A stretch of DNA of 64,000 nucleotides from Acrocarpospora pleiomorpha (GTDB lineage Bacteria; Actinomycetota; Actinomycetes; Streptosporangiales; Streptosporangiaceae), in contig NZ_BLAF01000010.1 of the NCBI RefSeq assembly GCF_009687885.1, positions 124,001-188,000 of the forward strand. Direction: 5' to 3'. Below the pieces are notes generated by a model, which saw only the letters and a list, made by a program, of their open reading frames with translations, did not search any database and had not been told where the DNA came from. Positions 44,378 to 53,773 of the stretch are shown here, piece after piece. Position 1 is the stretch's first letter. Each line of letters starts with the position of its first letter. Both the position numbers and the translations under genes were made by a program.

Positions 44378-45205
44378 TCATTTCAGGCCGGTGGTGGAGA
44401 TGCCCTGGATGAAGTAGCGCTGGAGGAACAGGAACAGCACCAGGATGGGGAGCACGATCACGGTGGCCCCGGCCAGCAGCAGGCCGTAGTTGACGGTGTT
44501 GGCGCCCGCCGAGATGAGCGCGATGCCCACCGGCAGCGTGTACATGTCCTCGGTCTGGGCGGCGACCAGCGGCCAGAGGAACTCGTTCCAGGAGGACAGG
44601 AACTGGAGGATGGCCAGGGTGGCCAGGGCGGGGCCGGAGAGCGGAATGACGACGGTGAAGAAGATCCGGAACTCGCCCGCGCCGTCCAGCCGGGCGGCCT
44701 CGATGAGCGAGTCGGGGATGTCGCCGATGAACTGCCGCATGATGAAGACGCCGAGCGGGGTGGCCAGGAACGGCAGGATCAGCGCGCCGAAGGTGTTGGC
44801 CAGCCCCATCCGGGTGACCAGCACGAACAGCGGGATGAAGGTGACCACGGTCGGCACCATGAGCATGGTCATGACCACCGCGAACAGGGCTCTCCGGCCG
44901 GGGAACTCGATCTTGCTCAGCGCGTACCCGAGCATGGAGCAGAAGAGCAGGTTGCCCAGGACGACGGCGACCGCGACGACCACGCTGTTCACGAAGTACG
45001 AGCTGAAGTCCACCCGGGTGAACAGGTCGGCGAAGTTGCGGAGCGTGCCGTTCTCCGGCAGCAGAGTGAACTCGCCGGAGAGGATCTCGCGCTGCGGTTT
45101 GAACGCGCCGCTGACCATCCATACGAACGGCAGCACGGTCAGGCCGAGGCCGATCAGCAGCGGGATGTAGAGGTACCAGCGGCCGCGCAGGATATTTCTC
45201 ATCAT
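44378..45205 (-). CDS. Sugar ABC transporter permease, MalG type
   Basis: 275 residues from the first of two adjacent ATG codons (45205), with AAAGGAC upstream. Six membrane helices; the EAA loop is EAARLDGAGEFRIFFTVVIP near residues 183-202. The end is YFIQGISTTGLK, close to the canonical FVQGLTAGAVKG ending of this family. Pairs with the permease encoded 5 bp upstream. No ATPase gene is in this cassette; a shared MsiK-type ATPase elsewhere would be needed. Confidence 0.94.
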   Translation of the reverse strand: MMRNILRGRWYLYIPLLIGLGLTVLPFVWMVSGAFKPQREILSGEFTLLPENGTLRNFADLFTRVDFSSYFVNSVVVAVAVVLGNLLFCSMLGYALSKIEFPGRRALFAVVMTMLMVPTVVTFIPLFVLVTRMGLANTFGALILPFLATPLGVFIMRQFIGDIPDSLIEAARLDGAGEFRIFFTVVIPLSGPALATLAILQFLSSWNEFLWPLVAAQTEDMYTLPVGIALISAGANTVNYGLLLAGATVIVLPILVLFLFLQRYFIQGISTTGLK

Positions 45206-45210
45206 CTCGG

Positions 45211-46137
45211 TCAGTCCTTTGGACGGAGCACGCGGAACTGGACGAGCGTCACCACGGCGATGGCGATGGCGAGGACATAGCTGGCCGCGGAGGCGTATCC
45301 GTAGTTGCCGTAGCCGAACTGGTTGTAGGTGAAGTAGGTGATCGAGAGCGTGCTGTCCAGCGGCCCCCCACCGGTCATCACGAACGCCTCCTCGAAGAAC
45401 TGGAAGTAGTAGACGCTGATCAGCACGCAGCCGAGCAGGATGGTGGGGCGCATCAGCGGCAGGGTGAGGGAGCGGAAGCGCTGGAAGGAATTGGCGCCGT
45501 CCATCCGGGCCGCCTCGTACACCTCGGCGGGCAGGCCCTGCAGCCCGGCCAGGAACACGATCATCAGAGTGCCCATGTTCCGCCACATCGCCATCAGGAT
45601 CATCGACGGCATCGCGAAGCCGGTGTCGTGCAGCCAGTCGGGCCCGGTCACGCCGAGCGCGGCCAGGCCCTGGTTGAGCAGGCCGTCCGGCTCCAGGATG
45701 TACTTCCAGACCACGGCGATGGCGACGATGCTGGTCACCACCGGCGTGTAGAAGCCGACCCGGAACAGCGTCCGGAACCGGGTGATGCCGTTGTTCAGGG
45801 CCAGCGCGATCAGCATCGCGACGGCCACGGTGAGCGGCACGCCGACCCCGGCGAAGTAGAGGGTGTTCCCGATCGCCCGGAGGAACTTCTCGTCGGAGAA
45901 CAGATCGACGAAGTTGGACAGTCCGACGAACCCCACCGCGAACGGCGTGCGCAGGTCGCGGCTGGTCGCGTCGGAGAAGCTCAGCGCCAGCGAGGCGGTG
46001 AGCGGCCCGACCATGAAGGCGGCGAACAGCGCGGTGAACGGCAGCGCGAGCAGCCAGCCGGCCAGGGCGCGGCGCCGTCGCCACGCGGGCCGTCGGCGGC
46101 GGTGCGCGGCCGTCGTCGCGTTGGCAGTGGGGCTCAT
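45211..46137 (-). CDS. Sugar ABC transporter permease, MalF/UgpA type
   Basis: 308 residues, ATG after TAGGAGACG. A very basic N-terminus (HRRRRPAWRRRRA) precedes the first helix (LAGWLLALPFTALFAAFMVG). The EAA loop is EAARMDGANSFQRFRSLTLP near residues 217-236. It forms the channel with the MalG-type partner. Located 41 bp after the binding protein gene. Confidence 0.94.
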   Translation of the reverse strand: MSPTANATTAAHRRRRPAWRRRRALAGWLLALPFTALFAAFMVGPLTASLALSFSDATSRDLRTPFAVGFVGLSNFVDLFSDEKFLRAIGNTLYFAGVGVPLTVAVAMLIALALNNGITRFRTLFRVGFYTPVVTSIVAIAVVWKYILEPDGLLNQGLAALGVTGPDWLHDTGFAMPSMILMAMWRNMGTLMIVFLAGLQGLPAEVYEAARMDGANSFQRFRSLTLPLMRPTILLGCVLISVYYFQFFEEAFVMTGGGPLDSTLSITYFTYNQFGYGNYGYASAASYVLAIAIAVVTLVQFRVLRPKD

Positions 46138-46178
46138 GCGGTACGTCTCCTAGGCAGCGGGGATTATCGCAGCGGGGG

Positions 46179-47477
46179 CTATTTGAGGCCGACGGCCGAC
46201 ATGTCCTGCTGCAGGCCCGCCGCCGCGTCCTGCGGGGTGATGGTGCCCCGGGCCAGGCGCTCGCCGTACCCGTCGACGATGGCGGAGAGCTGCGCCCAGG
46301 TCGGGATCACCGGCGGGGTGGCGGTGGACTTGAGCTGGTCGTTGAAGACGGCCACGGCGGGGTCCTTGTCCAGTCCGGCCACGCCCCACGCGGCGGTGAC
46401 CGCGGGCAGGTCGGCGGTCAGCTCGCTGAAGCTCGCGGCCTGCTCGGGGGTGGAGATGAACCGGATGAACTTCCAGGCGCCGTCGGGGTTCTTGGCGTCG
46501 GCGAAGACGGCCAGCTGGCCGCCGCTGAGCCAGCTCACGCCGCCGCCGGCGCCGGCGGGCACGGTGGCGATGCCGATCTTCTGGTCGAACTCGTCGCCGA
46601 GCAGTTCCTTGAGCGGGCCGATCAGCCAGGAGCCGTTCACCACCGAGCCGACCTCGCCGCGGGCCAGCCGCTCCTCGACCGAACCCCACGGCTCGTAGGT
46701 CCCGGTCTGGCTGGACACGCCGTCCTTGACGAGCGACTGGTACTTGGCCAGGCCCTCGATCACCTGGGGGGTGTTCAGGGTGAACTCGGTCTGGTCGGCG
46801 TTGGTGAGGGCGCCTCCGGCCTGCCAGATGTACGGCAGGAGCACCTGGTGGGTGAAACCGGCCTCGCCGGTGGCCAGCAGCAGCCCTTCCTTGGCCCCGG
46901 CCTTCTTCAGCGCGGCGCCGAAGGTGTTCAGCTCGGCCCAGGTCTTGGGGGCGGCGACGCCGGCCTTCTCGGCGAGGTCCTTGCGGTAGAAGAGGGTCCG
47001 GGTGTCGACGTAGAGGGGGACCGCGTAGCTCGCGCCGCTGATCTTGGTGGCGGCGATGGCGTTGGCGTCGAAGCCCGATTCGTCGATCAGCCCGGCGGGC
47101 ACGGGGGCGAAGCCCTTGGCGGCCACGAACGTGGCGAGCGCGTCGGGGTTGAGCAGGGTCACGTCGGGCGTCTGGCCGGAGGCGATGGCGGTCGAGATCT
47201 TGGTGGGGGCGTCGTCCCAGGGCACGCCGGTGACGGTCACCTTGGCCTCGGGGTTGGCCTGCTGGAAGGCTTCGCCGATCTTGGGCATCTGGTCGCCCTC
47301 GCCGCCCATCGCCCAGACGGTGATCTCGCCCTTGGCGGGGCTGTCGTCGATGGCGGTGGCGGCGGGGGTGGCGGGGGCGTTCGCGGTGTCGCCGCCGGAG
47401 TCGCGGCCGCAGGCGGTCAGCGTGAGGGAGGCGGCGGTGACCAGGGCCAAGCCTGTGGCGTACTTCTTAATGATCAT
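46179..47477 (-). CDS. Sugar ABC transporter substrate-binding lipoprotein (family 1)
   Basis: 432 residues, AAGGA before the ATG. Lipoprotein signal with lipobox SLTLTAC near residue 23, then a low-complexity linker and a family 1 solute-binding domain beginning GEITVWAMGGEGDQMPKIGE. Binds an oligosaccharide outside the membrane and delivers it to the two permeases. First gene of the five-gene unit that ends in the ROK repressor; its promoter lies in the 245-bp divergent region upstream. Confidence 0.94.
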   Translation of the reverse strand: MIIKKYATGLALVTAASLTLTACGRDSGGDTANAPATPAATAIDDSPAKGEITVWAMGGEGDQMPKIGEAFQQANPEAKVTVTGVPWDDAPTKISTAIASGQTPDVTLLNPDALATFVAAKGFAPVPAGLIDESGFDANAIAATKISGASYAVPLYVDTRTLFYRKDLAEKAGVAAPKTWAELNTFGAALKKAGAKEGLLLATGEAGFTHQVLLPYIWQAGGALTNADQTEFTLNTPQVIEGLAKYQSLVKDGVSSQTGTYEPWGSVEERLARGEVGSVVNGSWLIGPLKELLGDEFDQKIGIATVPAGAGGGVSWLSGGQLAVFADAKNPDGAWKFIRFISTPEQAASFSELTADLPAVTAAWGVAGLDKDPAVAVFNDQLKSTATPPVIPTWAQLSAIVDGYGERLARGTITPQDAAAGLQQDMSAVGLK

Positions 47478-47722
47478 GTGGGTCGTCCTTCGGGAGTGGG
47501 AGGTGGTGGCGGGTCCGGCAGCCTCCCGACGGCTGCGTGCCAGCCACTATGTGGCGTGCGGACCGATTTATGCAATAGTCGCGCGTAAAATATCTATGAA
47601 GTAGTTTCAGTGGTAGTGGAATCTGTGGGCGGGCGTGACGGCAGACGGCCGAGCCTGCTTGACCCCAGTTCACTGTGGCTGAAACCGTGGGCGCTGCCCG
47701 CCCACCTCTGATCGGAGATCCT
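47478..47722. other. Divergent promoter region between sugar-uptake and molybdenum-hydroxylase clusters
   Basis: 245 bp with no gene. It contains an AT-rich stretch at about 47565-47610 (GTAAAATATCTATGAAGTAG) in an otherwise GC-rich window, a likely place for the two promoters. I cannot define a clear -35/-10 pair or operator. Confidence 0.5.
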
Positions 47723-48304
47723 TTGGACGCGCCGGACGCACCCAACCAGCAGAGTGCCGACCAGACCATGGCGCAGGTCGGCGCCCGCATCCGGGTGCTG
47801 CGCTCCCGGCGGGGGCTGACCCTCAAGGAGGTCGCGGAGCGGACCGGGATCAGCACCTCCATGCTGAGCATGCTGGAGCGCGGCGTCTCCAACGCCTCGG
47901 TCGGCACGCTGGTCTCGGTGGCCTCCGCGCTCGGCCTGCACATGTACGACCTCTTCGACCGGCCGGACCCGGGCGCCGGCACGCCGGTGACCCGGCTGGC
48001 CGAGCAGACCCTGATCCGGGCCGGGGAGGGCACCACCCGGCGGGTGGCGCACAACGACACGCAGGCGGGGGTCGAGTTGGCGGTCAACACCTACGAGCCG
48101 GGCGGCGCGAGCGGCCCGCGGGCCACCCATCACGGCGGCCGGGAGTTCGGCCTGGTGGTCTCGGGCTCGCTCACCGTGGAGCTGGGCGGTGAGATCTACG
48201 AGCTGACGGAGGGCGACGTGATCGCCTACCCGTCCGGCCGCCCGCACCGCATCGTCAACCCGGGGCCGGATGAGGCCGTCGCGGTGTGGATAAACATCGA
48301 CTGA
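47723..48304 (+). CDS. XRE-family regulator with C-terminal cupin domain
   Basis: 193 residues if the TTG at 47723 is used, which has GGAG 6 bp upstream; a GTG at 47675 and an ATG at 47768 are alternatives. The helix-turn-helix is LTLKEVAERTGISTSMLSML near residues 32-51, followed by a single cupin (HHGGREFGLVVSGSLTVELG and YPSGRPHRIVNPG) that probably binds the effector. Regulators of this type commonly control amine, amino-acid or purine catabolism genes next to them. It directly precedes the molybdenum-hydroxylase cluster and is its likely regulator. Confidence 0.9.
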   Translation: MDAPDAPNQQSADQTMAQVGARIRVLRSRRGLTLKEVAERTGISTSMLSMLERGVSNASVGTLVSVASALGLHMYDLFDRPDPGAGTPVTRLAEQTLIRAGEGTTRRVAHNDTQAGVELAVNTYEPGGASGPRATHHGGREFGLVVSGSLTVELGGEIYELTEGDVIAYPSGRPHRIVNPGPDEAVAVWINID

Positions 48305-48347
48305 TACATCCCACCATGACTGATTTTAGTACCACTTAATAACTTCG

Positions 48348-49184
48348 ATGCAATTGAATGCTATGGTCCTTGGCGTGACGGAGAACCATCAGACCTCCCC
48401 GGGCATGCGCGTCGTCTCCCCCGAGCAGTGGGGGCCCGACCTGGGCCTCGCCGCGGGCGGCACCTGGCGCGAGATCATCGGGCCCCGGGTCGGCGCCAGC
48501 TGCCGCAGCCTCTACGCCATCGACCTCGGACCGGGCGCGGCCACCCGGCCGCTCGCCCACGCCGGCGAGGCCGTCTACTACGTCGCCGGCGGCGCGGTGA
48601 CGGTGACCGAACACCTGGCCGGGGGCGGCGCCGCCGGTCACGAGCTGGGGGAGGGCGCGATGGCGCACATCCGCCCCGGGTCGGTGTACACGTTCGCGGC
48701 CGAGGCGGGAGCCCGGCTCGTCGGCGGGCCCAGCCCGGTGGACCCGGCCCTCGGCACCGCCGCCGAACCCGCCGCAGAGCCCGGCGTGACCACCTACCAT
48801 CGGGACCGGCCGGGCCTGCTGGTGCCGTTCATCTCGGCCGATGCCCGGCTGGTCGTCTGGCTCGGCGCCGGGGCGGTCACCGCCAACATGAACTACGTCG
48901 TCCTCGAGCCGGGCGAGCGCAACCGCGAACACGTGCACGCCGAGTCCGAGGACACCATCCACATCCTGGCCGGGCACGGCACCGCGGAGAACGTGACCAC
49001 CGGGGAGAAGCTCCTGTTCGGGCCCGGCGACACCATCCACATCGAGATCGGCTTCTGGCACGCGGTCGCCGCCGACCGGGGCGAGCGGGTGGTCAGCGTC
49101 GGCGGCCCCTGCCCCGCCGACACCGACATGCTGCGCGCGGCCGGGGTGGACGTCGACGCCCTGCCGCTGACCCGCACCGCATGA
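48348..49184 (+). CDS. Bicupin protein related to (S)-ureidoglycine aminohydrolase
   Basis: 278 residues from ATG 48348; later starts at 48363 and GTG 48375 are possible because no Shine-Dalgarno is obvious. Two cupin domains: the first about 50-125 (HAGEAVYYVAGGAVTVTEHL), the second about 175-250 with metal-ligand pattern EHVHAESEDTIHILAGHGT and HIEIGFWHAV. The layout is that of AllE/UGlyAH, which removes ammonia from ureidoglycine using manganese. Other bicupin isomerases or hydrolases are possible. Its ATGA overlap with the next hydrolase ties it to the pathway. Confidence 0.8.
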   Translation: MQLNAMVLGVTENHQTSPGMRVVSPEQWGPDLGLAAGGTWREIIGPRVGASCRSLYAIDLGPGAATRPLAHAGEAVYYVAGGAVTVTEHLAGGGAAGHELGEGAMAHIRPGSVYTFAAEAGARLVGGPSPVDPALGTAAEPAAEPGVTTYHRDRPGLLVPFISADARLVVWLGAGAVTANMNYVVLEPGERNREHVHAESEDTIHILAGHGTAENVTTGEKLLFGPGDTIHIEIGFWHAVAADRGERVVSVGGPCPADTDMLRAAGVDVDALPLTRTA

Positions 49185-50029
49185 TGACCACCGTCGCGCT
49201 GGAGCAGATCGACGTGGTGGCCGGCCAGGTCGCCGCCAACCGCGACCTGGCCGTCGCCCGCGCCGCGGCGGCCTTCCGGGCGGGCGCCGACCTGGTGGCC
49301 CTGCCGGAGCTGGCGGTCAGCGGCTACGTCGTCGATCCGGCGCTCGCCCGTACGGTCGCCGAACCGCTCGACGGGCCGAGCCTGGCCGCCTTCACCCGGG
49401 TCGCCGGGCGGTCCGGCCTGGTCGTGTACGGCTTCTGCGAGCGCGACGGCGACGACCTGTTCAACACGGTCGTCGCGGTAGACGGGGACGGGCCCGTCCT
49501 GCACTACCGCAAACTCCACCTGTTCGATCGCGAGAAGGGCGTCTACACCCCCGGCGACCTGGGCCTGCCGGTCCGCGAGACGCCGTACGGCGTGCTCGGC
49601 CTGTGCGTCTGCTACGACCTGCGGTTCGTGGAGGTGCTGCGCGCCCTCTCCCTCCAGGGCGCCGACCTGGTGATCGCCCCCGCCGCCTGGGTGGCCGGTT
49701 TCGACCGCACCGTCCCCGCCGCCGGGGCTACCCGCCATGTCGACTCGGTGCTCGCGCAGGCCAACCTGGACCAGGTGGCCGTGGTCGCGGTGTCCCAGGT
49801 GGCCGGCAGCTCGCACGGGGGCCCGGCCACCCTGGGCGGATCAGTGGCCTGCGACGCCTACGGTGAAGTGCTGGCAGGACCGCTCTCCCGCACCGTCGCC
49901 GACACCGCCCTGGTGGAGATCGACATCGCGGCGGTGCGCGCCGCCCGCGTGCGCGGCCCGGCGATCCGCCCCCGCGAGGACCGCAGGACCGATGTCTATT
50001 CCCTCAACTACCGTGGGGAGCCCTGGTGA
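49181..50029 (+). CDS. Carbon-nitrogen hydrolase (nitrilase superfamily amidase)
   Basis: 282 residues from ATG 49181. The Glu-Lys-Cys triad is intact: E in ALPELAVSGY, K in HYRKLHLFDREKG and C in GLCVCYDLRF. The mixture of motifs fits omega-amidase or N-carbamoyl amidohydrolase types. It would release ammonia or carbamoyl groups after ring opening. ATGA overlaps on both sides place it firmly in the operon. Confidence 0.92.
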   Translation: MMTTVALEQIDVVAGQVAANRDLAVARAAAAFRAGADLVALPELAVSGYVVDPALARTVAEPLDGPSLAAFTRVAGRSGLVVYGFCERDGDDLFNTVVAVDGDGPVLHYRKLHLFDREKGVYTPGDLGLPVRETPYGVLGLCVCYDLRFVEVLRALSLQGADLVIAPAAWVAGFDRTVPAAGATRHVDSVLAQANLDQVAVVAVSQVAGSSHGGPATLGGSVACDAYGEVLAGPLSRTVADTALVEIDIAAVRAARVRGPAIRPREDRRTDVYSLNYRGEPW

Positions 50030-50886
50030 AGCCCAGCCCGTTCGAGTACGTCCGCCCGCGCGACCTCGCCGAGGCGCTGGCGGCGATCGCCCAGGATCCG
50101 GACGACAGCAAGATCCTGGCCGGCGGGCAGAGCCTCATCCCGATGATGAACTTCCGGCTGGCCCGCCCCGCCCGCCTGGTTGACGTGAACCGGGTGCCGG
50201 GCCTGGCCGGGCTGGCGGCCGACGGGGACCGCGTGCGGGTGGGCACGCTGACCCGGCACCACGCGATGGAGCACAACCCGCTGCCCGGCCCGCTCGGCGA
50301 CCTGCTGCGGCGGGCCGCCGCGCACGTCGGGCACCTGCCGATCCGCACCCGGGGCACGTTCGGCGGCTCGATCGCGCACTGCGACGCCGCCTCGGAGTGG
50401 TGCCTGGTCGCCCGGCTGCTGGACGCCGAGATGACGGTGCGCAGCCAGGCCAGGGGGACCAGGGTGATCCCGGCGGCGGACTTCTTCCAGGCCGTCTTCA
50501 CCACCGCGATGGCCCCGGACGAGATCCTCACCTCGATCGCGCTGCCCGCGCTGGACGAGCACTACCGCACCGGCATCGCCGAGTTCGCCCGCCGGGCCGG
50601 GGACTTCGCGATCGTGGCCGCCACCGCCGCGGTCCGGGTCGAGGACGGGCTGGTCACCGAGGCCAGGATCTGCCTGGGCGGGGTGGCCGAGGTGCCGGTG
50701 CGCGCCGATGCCGCCGAGCGCGTCCTGCTCGGCGAGCGCTGGTCGCCTGAGCTGGTGACCGCCGCCGCCGAGGCGGCCGCGGCCGACTGCGATCCGCCGG
50801 GCGACGCGCACGGCGACCCGGCCTACCGCCGCGACCTCGTCCGGGCCCTGGTGCCCCGGGCGCTCGGCCTGGACGTGCGGCGATGA
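50026..50886 (+). CDS. Molybdenum hydroxylase FAD-binding (medium) subunit
   Basis: 286 residues, GTG start inside the previous stop. The FAD-binding motifs are AGGQSLIPMMNFRLARP near 32-48 and RTRGTFGGSIAHCDAASEW near 107-125, as in CoxM/xanthine dehydrogenase medium chains. It passes electrons from the 2Fe-2S subunit to an acceptor. Gene order medium-large-small differs little from cox clusters. Confidence 0.94.
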   Translation: MKPSPFEYVRPRDLAEALAAIAQDPDDSKILAGGQSLIPMMNFRLARPARLVDVNRVPGLAGLAADGDRVRVGTLTRHHAMEHNPLPGPLGDLLRRAAAHVGHLPIRTRGTFGGSIAHCDAASEWCLVARLLDAEMTVRSQARGTRVIPAADFFQAVFTTAMAPDEILTSIALPALDEHYRTGIAEFARRAGDFAIVAATAAVRVEDGLVTEARICLGGVAEVPVRADAAERVLLGERWSPELVTAAAEAAAADCDPPGDAHGDPAYRRDLVRALVPRALGLDVRR

Positions 50887-53285
50887 CCGGGGCCGAACCG
50901 CCGACCTGGACCGGGCGGGCGCTGCCCCGGCTGGAGGATCCGGCGATCGTGCGCGGCTGGGGGCGTTACGTCGGCGACATCGCCGCCCGCGACCAGAGCT
51001 GCCTGTACGCCCGGTTCGTCCGGAGCGGCGTGGCCTCCGGCAGGCTGATCTCGGTCTCCGCCCCGCCTGGCGTCACCCTGTTCACCGCCGCCGACCTGGC
51101 CGATGTGAAACCCATCCGGGCCGTGCTCAACCGGCCGGACTTCGTCGCGGTGGACACCCCGATCCTGGCCGTCGACACGGTCCGCTTCGTCGGCGAACCG
51201 GTCGGCCTGGTGATCGCCGCCTCCGAAGCCGAGGCCGAGGACGCGCTGGAACTGGTGGACGTCGAGATCGAGCCGCTGCCCGCCGTGGTCTCCACCGAGC
51301 AGGCGCTGGCCCCCGGCGCGCCGCTGGTGCACGCGGTGGAGTATCCCGGCGACCCCAACACCGTGGTGGACGGCCGCATCCACACCGAGGGCTTCGACGC
51401 GGCCTTCGCCCGGGCCGACAGGATCGTCGAGATCCAGGTCAGCTCGGCCCGGCAGAGCGCCATGCCGCTGGAAGCCCGCGCCGCCCACGTCGCCTACGAC
51501 CGCGCCGGCGGGCGCTCCACCCTGCACGTGACCACCCAGATGCCGCACCTCATCAGGACCGGCATCGCCGACTCGCTCGGCCTGCGCGAGGACGATCTGC
51601 GGGTCGTCGCCCCCGACGTGGGCGGCGGCTTCGGCGCCAAGATGGCGCTGGCCAGGGAGGACGTGGCCCTGGTCTGGGCGTCCCGGCGGCTGCGCCGGGC
51701 CATCGCCTGGCTGGAGACCCGCGAGGAGAACTTCCTGGCCGCCTGGCACAGCCGCGAGCAGGTCTACGACATCACCGGCGCCTTCACCGCCGACGGCGAA
51801 CTGCTGGCCCTGCGCGGCGACCTGGTCTGCGACGTCGGGGCCTACAGCTGCTACCCGGTGACGTGGGGCGTGGAGCCGCTGATGGCGATGGCCGAGCTGC
51901 CGGGCGCCTACCGGGTGCGGGAGTACTCGGTGCGGTCCCGGGCGATCGTCACCAACAAGTGCCCGATCGCGCCCTACCGCGGCGTGTCCCGGCCGGTCCA
52001 GGTGCTGGCCATGGAGCGGCTGTTCGACGTGGCCGCCGCCGAACTGGGGCTGGACCGGGTCGCGATCCGGGAGCAGAACCTGATCGCGGAGTTCCCGCAC
52101 CGCTCGCCCAGCGGGCTCGTCCTGGACCAGGCCTCCCACCTGGAGACGCTGCGCGCCGCCACCGAACTGGCCGACCTGGCCGACTTCCGGGACCGGCAGG
52201 AGCGGGCCCGCGCGCAGGGCCGCTACCTCGGCCTCGGCATCGCCTGCTTCGCCGAGCGCACCGGCTACGGCACGCCCGCCTTCGCCGCCAGGTCCCGCCC
52301 GATCAAGCTCGGCCGGGAGCCCGCGCCGCTGATCACCCCCGGGTACGAGCGGGCGGTGCTCACCATGGACCCGTCCGGCGCGCTCACCCTGCGGATCGGG
52401 GCCTCCCCGCACGGGCAGGGGCTGCGGACCACGCTGGCCCAGCTGGTCTGCGACGAGCTGGGGCTTGAGCCGGGCGCGGTCCGGGTGATCGCCTCCGACA
52501 CCGACGCCACGCCGTACGGCTGGGGGAGTTTCGCCAGCCGGGCGATGGTGATCGCGGGCGGGGCGTCGCTGCTGGCCGCCCGGGAGCTGGCCGCCCGGCT
52601 GCGGGTGCTGGCCGCCGCCCGGCTGGGCGGGCTGCCCGACGACATCGAACTCGCCGGCGGGCAGGCCGTACGGGCGGGGGAGGAGAGCGGGGTCTCGCTG
52701 GCCACGCTGGCCCGCGACACCTACCTGAACGCGCACCTCATCCCCGACAAGGGCGAACCCGCGCTGGAGGCGGTCGGCAGGTACGACCCGTCCGGCACCT
52801 TCGCCAACGCCTGCCACGTCGCCGAGGTCGAGGTGGACCCGCTGACCGGCCACGTGTCGGTCACCCGGTTCCTGGTCGCCGAGGACGCCGGGCGGCTGAT
52901 CAACCCGGCCATCGTGGACGGGCAGATCCACGGGGGAGTGGCGCAAGGGGTCGCCAACGCGCTCTACGAGGAACTGATCTACGACGAGCGGGGAGTGCTG
53001 GTGACCACGTCGCTGATGGACTACCTGCCGCCGACCATCGCCGAGATGCCCGGCATCGACATCGTGCACCTGGACACCCGCTCCGCCGAATCGATCACCG
53101 GCGCGAAGGGGGTCGGCGAGGGCGGCACCATCGGCGCGCCCGCCGCCATCGCCAACGCCGTCAGCGACGCGCTCGCGCCGTTCGGCCTCGGCGTCTTCCA
53201 CCTGCCCGCCACCCCGCACCGGGTCAGGACCGCCATCCGCACCGGCGCCGACATCCGCCGAACCGAGAAAGGGACCGCATCATGA
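50883..53285 (+). CDS. Molybdenum hydroxylase molybdopterin-binding (large) subunit 1
   Basis: 800 residues, ATG overlapping the previous stop. Typical xanthine dehydrogenase-family large subunit: DVGGGFGAKMALAREDVALV near 242-261, NKCPIAPYRGVSRP near 358-371, and the active-site glutamate loop GAKGVGEGGTIGAPAAIANA near 740-759. The CO dehydrogenase loop with its selenosulfurated cysteine (AYRCSFR) is not present, so it is a hydroxylase of aromatic heterocycles or aldehydes, not a CO dehydrogenase. Substrate unknown. A second, different large subunit follows the small subunit gene. Confidence 0.94.
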   Translation: MTGAEPPTWTGRALPRLEDPAIVRGWGRYVGDIAARDQSCLYARFVRSGVASGRLISVSAPPGVTLFTAADLADVKPIRAVLNRPDFVAVDTPILAVDTVRFVGEPVGLVIAASEAEAEDALELVDVEIEPLPAVVSTEQALAPGAPLVHAVEYPGDPNTVVDGRIHTEGFDAAFARADRIVEIQVSSARQSAMPLEARAAHVAYDRAGGRSTLHVTTQMPHLIRTGIADSLGLREDDLRVVAPDVGGGFGAKMALAREDVALVWASRRLRRAIAWLETREENFLAAWHSREQVYDITGAFTADGELLALRGDLVCDVGAYSCYPVTWGVEPLMAMAELPGAYRVREYSVRSRAIVTNKCPIAPYRGVSRPVQVLAMERLFDVAAAELGLDRVAIREQNLIAEFPHRSPSGLVLDQASHLETLRAATELADLADFRDRQERARAQGRYLGLGIACFAERTGYGTPAFAARSRPIKLGREPAPLITPGYERAVLTMDPSGALTLRIGASPHGQGLRTTLAQLVCDELGLEPGAVRVIASDTDATPYGWGSFASRAMVIAGGASLLAARELAARLRVLAAARLGGLPDDIELAGGQAVRAGEESGVSLATLARDTYLNAHLIPDKGEPALEAVGRYDPSGTFANACHVAEVEVDPLTGHVSVTRFLVAEDAGRLINPAIVDGQIHGGVAQGVANALYEELIYDERGVLVTTSLMDYLPPTIAEMPGIDIVHLDTRSAESITGAKGVGEGGTIGAPAAIANAVSDALAPFGLGVFHLPATPHRVRTAIRTGADIRRTEKGTAS

Positions 53286-53773
53286 GCTCCGCGATTCCGC
53301 TCCGTCTGTACGTCAACGGCGACCGGTACGAGATCGCGGTCGAGCCCCGCCGCACCCTGGCCGACGCGCTCCGCGAGGACTGCGGCCTGACCGGCACCCA
53401 CCTGGGCTGCGAGCACGGCGTCTGCGGCGCGTGCACGGTGCTGGTGGACGGGCAGCCGGTCCGGTCCTGCCTGATGTTCGCCGTCCAGGCCGAGGACACC
53501 TCGGTGCGCACGGTGGAGGGCCTGGCCCCGGACGAGGAGCACCTGCACCCGGTGCAGCAGGCGTTCTGGGAGAACCACGGCCTCCAGTGCGGGTTCTGCA
53601 CCCCAGGCTTCCTCGTGCTGATCGCCGGCTACCTGGAGGAACATCCGGACGCGGGGGAGACGGAGCTGCGCGAGGTGCTCTCCTCCAACCTCTGCCGCTG
53701 CACCGGCTACCAGAACATCCTGACCTCGACGATGTGCGCCGCCCGCGCCATGCGCGGGGAGGAGCGGCCGTGA
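53282..53773 (+). CDS. Molybdenum hydroxylase 2Fe-2S (small) subunit
   Basis: 163 residues. The plant-type cluster is bound by GCEHGVCGACTVLVDG plus CL in PVRSCLMF, and the second cluster by CGFCTPGF and CRCTGYQNI, so all eight cysteines are present. The only 2Fe-2S subunit in the cluster; it must serve both large subunits. Confidence 0.95.
   Translation: MSSAIPLRLYVNGDRYEIAVEPRRTLADALREDCGLTGTHLGCEHGVCGACTVLVDGQPVRSCLMFAVQAEDTSVRTVEGLAPDEEHLHPVQQAFWENHGLQCGFCTPGFLVLIAGYLEEHPDAGETELREVLSSNLCRCTGYQNILTSTMCAARAMRGEERP

Noticed and set aside
41886..44417. An 843-codon plus-strand frame opposite the GH3 gene
   Set aside because: No recognisable motif and G/A/V/D-rich; the GH3 catalytic residues and fibronectin domain are on the minus strand.
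50883..53285. Possible aerobic carbon monoxide dehydrogenase, given CoxM/S/G-like neighbours
   Set aside because: The large subunits lack the CoxL active-site loop with its cysteine (AYRCSFR), and CoxD/E/F genes are absent.
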